Of a stretch of DNA of 64,000 bases, positions 25,301-34,604 are shown in pieces. The number at the start of each line of letters is the position of its first letter. Position 1 is the stretch's first letter. Made by a program: the position numbers and the translations under genes. The stretch spans positions 4,499,480 through 4,563,479 of the forward strand of contig NC_020168.2 of assembly GCF_000224145.3 (NCBI RefSeq), in the 5' to 3' direction. Source of the DNA: Ciona intestinalis. Lineage: Eukaryota > Chordata > Ascidiacea > Phlebobranchia > Cionidae. The notes under the pieces were generated by a model. The model worked only from the letters and a program-made list of their open reading frames with translations, ran no database searches and had not been told where the DNA came from.

Positions 25301-26421
25301 TGACCTTACGAAGCTGTCTGTTTTTATGTTTTAATCCTTAACCGACGTGTTTTCTTTGCAGAAGTCTTAACAGCGACACCGCGCGACGGGAGGTAATGGG
25401 ACAGGACGGCCGCACGGAGAGTGGCGACCGATCGAGTCATTATCGACAAATTCCAGGGGGAAATGACGTTCAGGTTAAAGACGACACAGAGGATCTATCC
25501 CTACCGCTACACAGACGGTCGAAAAAGTCTCGATCGTCAAAACCACATGAACCCGGCGCTTGCTGCAGCCGACAACGGCGGCACGGTCGTGGCTGTCACA
25601 ACGTCAGATCTCAGAGCGGAAAATACCAGTCACCGTTCGACCAAAGCTTTCAAGACGCGATGTTCGTACGCTTGCGTGAACTCCAAAGGAACAGCGAGGA
25701 GCAAGCGAAGATCGCTCGACGTGCTGGCGGAGATGATGACGTCAGCTGTAGTCACGCACAGGTGCATGACGTAAGCGGACATGAGACTCCGCGAAAATCC
25801 GAAAGGAAGAATTCATGTGAACCAATGCAATACACGAATGATGACTCGGACTCGGAGTACAGTGGTGACGACGATGGTCACGTGTTGAGTTGCAAATCAG
25901 TAACCGAACCCATGTCTCGAATGTTTGAGCCTCTGAGCAGACAAGCCGTGGCCGCAATATCGAAACCAGCTGACCGTACAGAGAAAAGAGTAGAAGGCCA
26001 CGTAGAACACGCGCTTGCTTTGAATTACTTAAAATCCCCAAAGCTTGATGACCAGCGCATGGTACACCGACACTATCATGCCCCCAATCCCACGGTACAA
26101 AATGCTTTGGACAACAGCGACGTTTCCGATGAAAACACAGCGGAAAAGCACTGGAACCGAACCAGCGATAAAGTCGATCCGAAAAAGCGAAAGTTACGGA
26201 AAAAGAAGAAGAGTCCGTCGGTAGGCGCCAGGCCCCACCATGGGTACCTACGAGCCAGCACCCTTCCGCCCGGGTCATCTATCCCCAACACTCCTAAAGT
26301 GACGTCATCAACGAATGTGACGTCACACGAGCGACCAGCGGGCGAAACACCGAACGTGCAAACGCATAGGCACGAACATTTTCACCATCATTATTATTAT
26401 CCTTGCAAACCCAGTACGTAG
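10392..26421 (+). CDS. NKD: Naked cuticle homologue (Wnt feedback inhibitor)
   Basis: Six coding exons: 10392-10428, 11485-11526, 20956-21047, 21114-21167, 23854-24056 and 25362-26421. Phases 1, 1, 0, 0, 2 close, giving 1488 nt and 495 residues, the same length class as vertebrate Nkd1/2. Exon 1 starts MGLKHSKPRLRR, matching the myristoylated MGKLHSKP start of vertebrate Nkd. Exons 4-5 encode the EF-hand/EFX region that binds Dishevelled: TVTLFEAENLNQNE then EIRRLMTSIRDVVDTSV and MRVRVSVTPEP, aligning with vertebrate TFTLYDFDN...SLLHTIYEVVDSSV and LRVKLTVAPD. The long last exon is basic and Ser-rich (PKKRKLRKKKK) and ends in the family's His-rich tail, HRHEHFHHHYYYPCKPST. Nkd binds Dishevelled at membranes and dampens canonical Wnt signalling. 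Intron 2 is 9.4 kb. A poly(A) signal AATAAA lies at 26818-26823. Confidence 0.9.
12037..12535 (+). CDS. Candidate alternative 5' exon of Nkd (unproven)
   Basis: An open frame of 166 codons starts ATG 12037 and reaches a good donor (CCCCG|GTAAGT at 12535/12536) in phase 1. That is exactly the phase that Nkd exon 3 (20956) accepts. The frame reads ...TEPVDDVINPQNYLNPG at its end. The shorter splice-bounded version 12463-12535 follows CCCCTGCAG. No resemblance to vertebrate Nkd N-termini was seen and codon content is not convincing, so this may be chance. Confidence 0.2.
18254..18308 (+). other. Candidate 55-nt alternative exon in Nkd intron 2
   Basis: It is flanked by a strong acceptor (TTTTTATTTTTAG) and a donor (GAAAG|GTAAAT). 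It is open only when entered in phase 0 (NPRQDSSECILSHKDGLK) and leaves in phase 1, matching exon 3. Exon 2 exits in phase 1, so inclusion would need another upstream exon or an alternative start. Confidence 0.25.
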
Positions 26422-27970
26422 TATATCGCAGCGAGCACAACTGAGGAAAACGATTTTTTTTGTTCTCTTTCTCAGTCATTGAAACGTCTAACGTCGTAAA
26501 CTTATTCATTTACATCAGTGACTTGATGTCTCTTCGGTTAGGTGTACAATACATGGTGCTTGTTAAGTTGAGCAAAAGTAATGGCGGACAACCGAAGATT
26601 TTCCCACACTTCCTATTTATTTATGGTCGATCATTATCCGTCGATCTTGAAGATTTCTTCGCGCTTTTTTGTATCCGCCATATTATTTTAACCTCCGTTA
26701 AGAATCTGTTATTCCCTTTCCCGTGCCTCTTTTCCTACCGCGTTTTTGTTTACCTTCCATTTTTGATTATTTCCAGTGTTTTCAGAAAGTTGTTTATGTT
26801 CTACGCCGATACTTCAAAATAAAAGTTAAATGAAAGACTTTCCTAATCTTCTTTAAAAGTTTATACAAATTAGTTAAATAGTTAAAAGCAAGACTTTAAC
26901 CGTCGGATTGCGTATTTTCTTGGCAAGTAATTGGGTATTTGCGTTTTACTTCGTCGGTAATTCGCTGAGCAGACACGCTTCACCACAATCTTGCTAAGAC
27001 GTTTTGCCATGAGTGTATAATTAAGAAAAATGGTCAAAGTAGAAAGACAGAAGGTTCTGGAACCATTGGTGTAATAACGTAAGATCAAGGAAAGCTAATT
27101 AAACAACGAACGAAACCAAACAACACACAATAGCTTAGAGCGTGCTTAGCCGTTAGCAACGCAAGAAACTGGAAGCCAAACGGAAGCAATTAAAATGTCA
27201 AAGCCTTTTTCTGTTGCTGCGTCTACTACGACGTTATATTGCGTTTGGTTTTTCTATTTTCGCGCAACCAAGCTTTAATATGAAACCTTATTTCGCAACG
27301 TTGTCGTTGAATTAGTTAATTACGGAATGTTTAGTATCTGGATCGACGTTTAAGTCGAAATGTAGGCTGGCTGATGCGTGCGCTCGTTTGAATTTGCCGC
27401 GTTAAAAGTTAGAGCGAAGCAACCGCTTAGATAAGTACGGTTTCTAAAAATAATTTTGCGCGAGAAATTCTTATATTTTACAGCCTTTTTAAACGCTACT
27501 CAACTCTAAAAAAGCACCAGTGCTGGATACTGCACGTATCTTCTTAAAATATCTATATACTTTGATGACTATTGGCAGTCAAAGTTTAGGTTTTAGCGTA
27601 AGATTTCTATACCAGCATGAGGGAAATGTTGTGATTAGAACTGGCGCGAAAATTTGTTTTGAGTTTACAAAGTAAAGTTGCTGGGCTCGTTTCACATTCT
27701 AAGTTAAATGTAGAATAGCAATACATTTAATCTACATTCTACACAATGAGCCAGTTAATAGTAGGCCATGAAGTTATCGCATTTATTGAGTTACGTTAAC
27801 AATTAACATTGATAACGATCGTATGATACGTTAAGCCTTTTCTACACGCAAAAATTACAACTAAATTACTACAGAAAACAACTAAAGTTGATATAGTTAA
27901 ACACCATAAGCTGCCATGATGAGCGTATCTTTCATAAACAATTTGCCAGCAATTACAAGTTTATATATAC
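26422..27970. other. Nkd 3' UTR and spacer to ATP23
   Basis: The Nkd 3' UTR probably runs to about 26840 (AATAAA 26818-26823). The remaining ~1.1 kb is AT-rich with no supported exon, MITE or SINE. Confidence 0.5.
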
Positions 27971-28015
27971 ATGTTCGATGTGTTATGCATTTACCTTTTA
28001 GGTTTTGAATTGATT

Positions 28016-28660
28016 ATGTTAGCTTATAATTTAGATAATTGTAAAATTAAACAAGCGGTTAAAGATGCCATAGCAAGCAATAGGAATCCTTTTATCAGTT
28101 TAATACTCGCCGCATTGAAAGATTCTGGGTGTGAGGTTAACCCTGAAACGCATATAGTTGTTGAAGATTGTAATATGAACATGTGGGGTGGGTTTGACCC
28201 CTCAAATAACCAGATTGTGTTGTGCAAAAATCGGTTCAAAACCATTCCCAATGAAGCGAAAAGAGTTGCAAAGGTCGAGCAAATTTTAGCCCACGAACTT
28301 ATTCACGCATTCGATCACTGTCGAGCTGGTTTAGACCTTTATGAGAATCCTAGGCATGTCATGTGCACAGAAATCCGTGCCGCAACACTTAGTGGAGAAT
28401 GCATGTTTACGGAAAATAAACTGTCTGCCTTGCTCTCTGGTATTAAAGCGCATCATAAAACTTGTGTAAAAAATTCAGCACTTCGTTCGTTCTCTTCTTT
28501 GTTTCCACACTTTTCCCAAGCAAATCGTGATAAAATTTTTGAGGAAGTTTTTTCCTCCTGTTACTTAGATACAGACCCTTTTCATGCAATTCCTTTCAAT
28601 GTTAATAGCGCAGGATTAAGTTTTCGCTCATACATTAATCGGCATCGGTATAATGTTTAA
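28016..28660 (+). CDS. ATP23: ATP23 mitochondrial inner-membrane metallopeptidase
   Basis: Single open exon. The frame is also open from an ATG at 27971, but a pyrimidine-rich AG (TTACCTTTTAG, ending 28001) precedes the ATG at 28016. I prefer that start (MLAYNLDNCKIKQ...), giving 214 residues against about 246 in human. Diagnostic features are LKDSGCEVN, EDCNMNMWGGFD, QIVLCKN, the zinc-metalloprotease motif HELIHAFDHCRAGLD and the family signature EIRAATLSGEC, followed by HHKTCVKNSALRS. ATP23 processes mitochondrial Atp6 in yeast. The vertebrate protein is also called XRCC6BP1/KUB3. No N-terminal targeting sequence is visible. Poly(A) signal AATAAA is at 28840-28845, immediately before the Six4/5 leader. 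Confidence 0.93.
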   Translation: MLAYNLDNCKIKQAVKDAIASNRNPFISLILAALKDSGCEVNPETHIVVEDCNMNMWGGFDPSNNQIVLCKNRFKTIPNEAKRVAKVEQILAHELIHAFDHCRAGLDLYENPRHVMCTEIRAATLSGECMFTENKLSALLSGIKAHHKTCVKNSALRSFSSLFPHFSQANRDKIFEEVFSSCYLDTDPFHAIPFNVNSAGLSFRSYINRHRYNV

Positions 28661-28839
28661 TACTATTTTATTTTGTAGTAAAATTGTTTAAAAATTTAAT
28701 ATTGTTCATCAATATAATTTCCAATTAAAATAATGGAATAATACTTGTAGTGTTTGGCAATAGTGTTTACTGTGTTGTATAAACCATTAGCATTTTTAAT
28801 TTCTTTGGGTGCTTCTATTTTATATTTAATTATTTTTTC

Positions 28840-28903
28840 AATAAAGGTGGTTTAGGAGTGTCAGTGAATTTTCTTTTATGAGTAAACTGCAAATGCTATA
28901 AAC
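28840..28903 (+). promoter_or_regulatory. Poly(A) signal followed by possible spliced-leader acceptor
   Basis: AATAAA (28840-28845) is followed ten bases later by TTTAG|G (AG at 28854-28855). The Six4/5 ATG lies at 28904 with no intervening ATG in its frame. Tunicate operons are known to place the downstream trans-splice acceptor right at the upstream poly(A) site, so ATP23 and Six4/5 may be co-transcribed. Confidence 0.35.
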
Positions 28904-31900
28904 ATGACAACATTAGCAAAGTCCTCTCATCCCAATCATGCTGTGCAAAACCAACCATTCGAGTTCCCTATTTCAAATGGTGGCGATATCTCATGCGAAA
29001 TGTACAGCAACAATGTAGCTGCTCATAGCAGTTTAAACCCTCACTGCAGTAGAGCTGAGAGCAGTGGAGATTTACTGGAAACATCGGACAGAGGACAAGT
29101 CTACTCACGAAACATGAGCAACAATAATAGCCTTTTGATGCTGGAGAACTTTCAAAATGAGATTTCAGCACGTAGCCAATCAGAATGCACTGTAACTTCC
29201 AATTTAGAATCCTCTGCGTTTACTCTTGATCAAGTAAGTTGTTTAAATATAAAATTACATGCTGTAACTGATAGAAAACCCTGGATTCTTGTGAAAGCTT
29301 ATTTAACTCTGTAACTACCGGATGGAAAAAATACTGTTTTTATCAAAATACCTACAAGCTACAACTTTGATAAACAAATCTGCCATGGAGAAACCTTGAC
29401 CTATTACCCATTAATATCAATTATATATATATATATAATGGAAAATTTATTCGAAAAAAAATGTTAGTCTTACGTTAACAAATTAACAATGTGTAATCTG
29501 GTATATATGCCTACAGTTGACTTGATTAAGCTTTTTTTCCAAATTAGGCCTTTATTGTGCCGTAAGTTCACATAATAACCTCGCTGTGCCAGCTTGGTTA
29601 TAAAAAAAATAATAATATTTTCATGTGTTTCATTTTAGGTATCCTGTATATGCCAAGACTTACTTCAAAGGCGGCAAATAGATTGTCTTTCTTCTTTTCT
29701 TGTTACCCTCCCAAAGCATTTGTTGTATGGAGCGAATGAAAATATGTTAAAGGCAAGAGCTCTTGTTGCATTCAAACAAAGAAAATTCACTGACCTGTAT
29801 CAACTTTTGGAAAGCCACACGTTTTCGCCTTCAAACCATAAAGTAAGTTATTCAATGTTATATCTTATGAAAACTATTTTTGAGCTTGACTAGTGATACC
29901 ACATATCAACAATGTTGGTTTAGTCTTGTGAATTTTATTTTACTTGATCCAAAAACTGTTAAAAATTTGATTTTTTTGATCGTTTGACTTTTTTAATTTT
30001 TCTGGTTATTTTTTTAGTTTCATCTATTTTATGATGTAAAGGTAATTTGTTGAAATCAAGAGAATGTTTTCCAGTTAAATCAAATTCCAGATAAAACCTC
30101 CATTTTTTTCAGCTTTTACAGAACTTGTGGTATAGTGCTCATTACGCCGAGGCAGAGAAAGCGCGCGGACGGCCATTGGGCGCGGTAGACAAATACAGAA
30201 TCCGGCGAAAATTTTCCCTACCACGCACAATATGGGACGGGGAAGAGATGGTGTATTGCTTCAAGGAAAAGTCGCGTCTCGCCCTGAAGGAATGTTACAA
30301 GAAGAACAAGTATCCTACCCCTGATGATAAACGTCACCTTGCAGAAGACACAGGCCTCAGCATATTACAAGTTTCGAATTGGTTTAAAAATCGCAGGCAG
30401 CGTGACCGCTCTCCACAAAACAAGAAGTAAGTTCTGTCATTTTCATCTTCATTTCCTATTTGTTTAGAACTGGTCCTAAAGCTTGTTTTTCTATTTTTGT
30501 AAAATTTGTTTGTGTATATTGAAAATTTGTGTGTTGCAGGCAAAATGTGTGGGAGCAGCACGGCGGCAAGAAATGCGGAAGTTTTTCCCAGTTGGCCGAT
30601 CATGTTTCAAACTTCGATAGCAGGTTGGTGGTGTGTACTTGTCTCATTCTCTTCTTTTCTCTATGAAAAACTGACACTATAGTTTATGCAACCTACTTCC
30701 TCATTCAGAATTTACATTTAAGCATAAGAAGTGTCTTGAACGCAAACTACTAAATGAAAAATTAGAATTAATAAATTTAAAATAAAATACGATTTTATAA
30801 ATATCTGGGGTGACATTAGTAAAATGCAGTTACATTTGTGGCATTGGGAGTTTCACTCAGTATTGTGTCGAATACACAATACAGTATACTTTTAAACTAG
30901 GGGGCTAAAAAACCTATAATTTTAGTGTCACCCATGTTTCAAAATTTGGGGTGATTTTCACATGCGTGCGCATCCCTATGATCAAAAGTATTAAAACAAC
31001 AATTTTTAAATTAGCAGTAAACAATAAACATTATATATAATTTATTTTTTTCTTTCAGGCAAGATTGTTACGGTTCGATGCCACATAACTTTGACATGCG
31101 TAAACACCATTCTACCCCTACCAGGAACGATTCAATGATTTTCCCATTTCTGGACTGCAACTCTCAGGTTAGAATGACTAAATTTATTTGATGATTTAAA
31201 ACAAAATTTGATAAATAAAATATACAAAAAATGTCCGACAAGCAAGCTTACACCCAAACTAATTATTTTTAGATGCATAGCATTGACTAAAAAATACAAT
31301 AAGTTCGTGTTGTGTTTTATTTTGCTGATGAATTTAAACAGAGCGGTTTTGAATTTTTAATTAAAAACAAAAAATATAACTGTTTAAAATGACTGCATAC
31401 TCAATGTGCATTGTGTAATATGGTTAGAGGTAATTTTGTGTTATGACGTGTTGCAGCAGTTTAGGTCAGTTTGTTAAGATTGTTTTGTTCAAGTATCTAT
31501 CATCGTGCAGGGCGGTGTAAGTTCAGTGCCAAAGACTGAAGTATCGCATTTGGTTCCTGACATGGAGTTTTACAACAGGGAAACTGAATCTTTAGAAAAT
31601 TACTCAAAAATGTCGCCGTTGAGCGACGAGGCGGTGTTTGATTCGGTCAGAGAAAACCTAAACGACACCAAAAGTGACATAGTGTCGAAAATCGTGTTAA
31701 CTGCTCCCTCGCAAACTGTATGGACGCCTCTGACGGCCACAAACACAACCACTACAAACTGCAGCCTTCTAAGAATGAGTGGATTCGGTTCATTCGTCCC
31801 AAGCCCGCAGAACTACTGTCCTAATATTGAGGGCAAAACATCCCCCGGTGTACGATCGCCGCAAAATTCTTCATACAGTAGCGACTCCCAGGGCTTTGCT

Positions 31901-32137
31901 TCACTCGTTCTTTCTCACCCGACCACTGCCACGCCAAAACACAAACTCGAACTTGGAAATGCTAATCTTGCTGGTAACGCCGTTACCCCGCAATACCCGT
32001 TTAACCTTTACAACAGTAACAGCAACAATAACAACAGTAACTCTAGGAAAGCGACTCTCAACTCCCCCCTGCTAGCTGCACTCACATCACTTCGTTCCCT
32101 TTCAACACTTCCCCAGTCGACTAAATCCGAGCGTTAA
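28904..32137 (+). CDS. SIX4/5: Six4/5-class homeobox transcription factor
   Basis: Six exons: 28904-29233, 29639-29842, 30113-30426, 30540-30623, 31059-31167 and 31511-32137. Phases 0, 0, 2, 2, 0 close, giving 555 residues. Residues 1-110 are low-complexity. The SIX domain spans roughly residues 111-217 ([20 protein letters not shown] ... [40 protein letters not shown]). The homeodomain follows at about 218-276 ([19 protein letters not shown] ... [19 protein letters not shown]). The CFKEKSR-ALKE-Y and [18 protein letters not shown] residues place it in the Six4/5 subgroup rather than Six1/2 or Six3/6. The last exon encodes a Ser/Thr/Asn-rich tail ([11 protein letters not shown]), probably an activation region. 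Six proteins act with Eya and Pax factors in sensory placode and muscle development. A possible poly(A) signal is AATAAA at 33219-33224. Confidence 0.93.
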
Positions 32138-34604
32138 GGCCAATTCTGATGCTCTTGGCTTCGCGTGTGCGCTGTAAGGTAGTGCGCAACAGCACTTCCC
32201 TGGTACTGCGTTGGTCCGCGACCACATTCTGCGTCCCAAAACATCACGCGCGGCAAAGCCTACTCACGATTTCGAGTCAAAACAGCGGTGTATCAGAAGC
32301 TGCAGTACGCCACCACTTGTGGTGCAAACATGACCAACTTTAGGCTCCGTAATTTTGAAACAAAATTACCGTAAATATTGTGTAGCATAACACTGTACTC
32401 TATTTTTCTAAACCTGGTACGAAAACACAACATGAAACTAAAAACGGTACGCCAATGGATAAAGTTTAAAAATCGCTGTTTTAAAGTTATCTAAGAACCC
32501 CCCTTGTGTCGTTCATGATTATAACACATCCGTTTTCGCTTTGTACTATCATGTTTGGAGCTCTAACAGCTGTTTCTGTCAGCTACAAGAACTCAGTTGA
32601 CCCTAGACTGATAGTGATAATTTATAGTAAGGTGGGGAAAGATGGGAAACCTTTTTCAAAGATTATTCAAAGAATTATAAAACCGTTTTCTTACAACTCC
32701 AATATACCGTTGTTAATTGTTTAAAACACGATCAGTATATTGATATAAGATGTGCCACAGGTTTCCCGTCTCCCCCCGCCCTACTATACTTGTTGCTACC
32801 AAAACGCCTTAATCTTGCAGCGGATTTTTGCCACTGTATAGTTTCGTATTAGCGCCCTATCTTCTTCATACTGCTGCAGATATATTTCTACGCTCCGAGA
32901 TAAGTTCCTTGTATTTTGAATTATACTGTGCCTTATGGTCAATCATTAGCGTGTACTCTGTTATACCAACGAGGTTTTTTATACTCACATTACACCCCTG
33001 CCTTGTACATTTTTCGTCCAGTAGTCACAGTTTTATAAACAAAATCGGCAATCTAGTTTTTTTTCCAACGTATTTCGTAAATTTTTCCAGCCATCGGTAC
33101 CAAAGAGATTTTTTCTATGCAATTCAAATTCACTGTTTACTTTTTTACCATGTCGCATCAATCCACCGTGTGTGATACTTTGTGTGTGTGTTTGTACCCG
33201 GAAACAGAACACATGTGAAATAAAACAATCATAAAAAACTCTAAAAGTTACTTTAATAAAAAACAAGAAATTTACCATATTTGAAAGGTCAGAACTTTAA
33301 TGTTAACGTAAAGTTATGTATTAAACATTTTAAAGCGAATTTTAATTCGTTACCCTCACATATAAAATCTATAATGTGAACGTGTAGGTTGCATCACTCG
33401 CATGCATAGTGATTTGGAAATTGGCCTAAACATTATACTATATGCGGCATCGAGTAAAATATGTAAAAGCACTGGGTTGGAGATTTAGAAATAAACGATA
33501 ACTGCTTGTATTTAAATAGAACATATTTTCGCGGTTTGTAATGTGGGCCACAGCAACACACATACTGGGCTTATTCCAGACTGTATCCGCGGCACTAAGC
33601 GAAAGACTGAGTTTTTCTAAGAATGGAAAGAAACAATCTGTTGCACTTTGCGAATCCAGGTAAAGTTGGAGAAATTGCTACAACAGATCGGTTCGTTCGG
33701 TCGACCAACTATTTATAACCGTAAATATATAATGATTTTTCATGCAAGCGGATTAAACTATGTGGTTGGTAAACGGAGGTCGAAAGACAGTGTGGGTAAA
33801 TACCTCGTTTATCAATTACCCGCAACCATGACTCGGGTTGAATTCGGACGACCAAAGTATTCAGTTAACCCGTATGTTGTTACAGGAAAAGCAGTATGCA
33901 TATATCCACGCAAGATGCAAATGCTGTGGTTTCAGTCTTACGCTGTTCAGCACTTACGTTTCACACGGTCGCCATAACATGCGCTGCGCCGCTCTCGTAA
34001 CAGCAAGATCTGTCTCTCTGAGGAAATTGGCTAAGGGTTGCTTTCCTGTTTCGCGTCAAACGCCTTCCTTTGCAGCAACGTCTTCGAGAATGATGAATTG
34101 CAAGAAACCTGCCACTTCGTACACCATCCCCATCCTTTTAGTGAGAACGCTGGTGTGTTTGCCGGCTCTTATTTGTCCGCTTTCTCGTCTGCCCTGTTTT
34201 CAGCGCTGCTAATTTGGCTCGCCATTATTCCGATAAACGATCGGTACGGCGTGTGTTTTTACTTACAGCAACGAGTATGGAAATTAATTGCAAATTTTAG
34301 AAACATAAAATATCTCATTCACCTGTTGTTCTGTGACGTGGTATAATCATTAAATACCTAATACAAGAGAGCCAGAAAATGGATAAAGCAGTTTTATTCA
34401 CACAAACAAGCGATAAAATGGAACAAAATATCAGCGACGAATGATCGTATTTAAAATACAAGCCACCAACGAACTTTATCCTCACAGTGCAACGAAAATC
34501 TTGCATGTCGAATAGGAGTTACACTCTGCATCGAAAACCTGACACCTATTGAGCCTTTTATCGAAAATCGTCACTCAACCTTTGGCGCCACCTTCCGACA
34601 AATA
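32138..34604. other. Convergent intergenic region, Six4/5 and GPCR
   Basis: It holds the Six4/5 3' UTR, one MITE (32623-32788) and the GPCR poly(A) signal on the minus strand (TTTATT at 34393-34398). Open frames at 33648-34346 overlap each other in different frames and match nothing recognised. Confidence 0.5.
32623..32788 (+). mobile_element. MITE copy 7 (internally shortened)
   Basis: Left end TATAGTAAGGTGGGGAAAGA, right end CTCCCCCCGCCCTACTATA. It lacks part of the left interior present in other copies. It is the first MITE to the right of the Nkd-Six interval. Confidence 0.8.

Noticed and set aside
25742-26278. 178-codon open frame on the minus strand
   Set aside because: It lies entirely opposite the long Nkd last exon. 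The plus-strand frame is supported by splicing phase and the His-rich tail, so this is a shadow.
29424-29442. (TA)n microsatellite in Six4/5 intron 1
   Set aside because: Ordinary simple repeat with no further structure; a similar AT run lies at 59328-59341.
33648-34346. Chain of overlapping 100-codon open frames between Six4/5 and the GPCR
   Set aside because: They switch frame without splice sites and show no domain; possibly an enhancer-rich GC-balanced segment but nothing supports coding.
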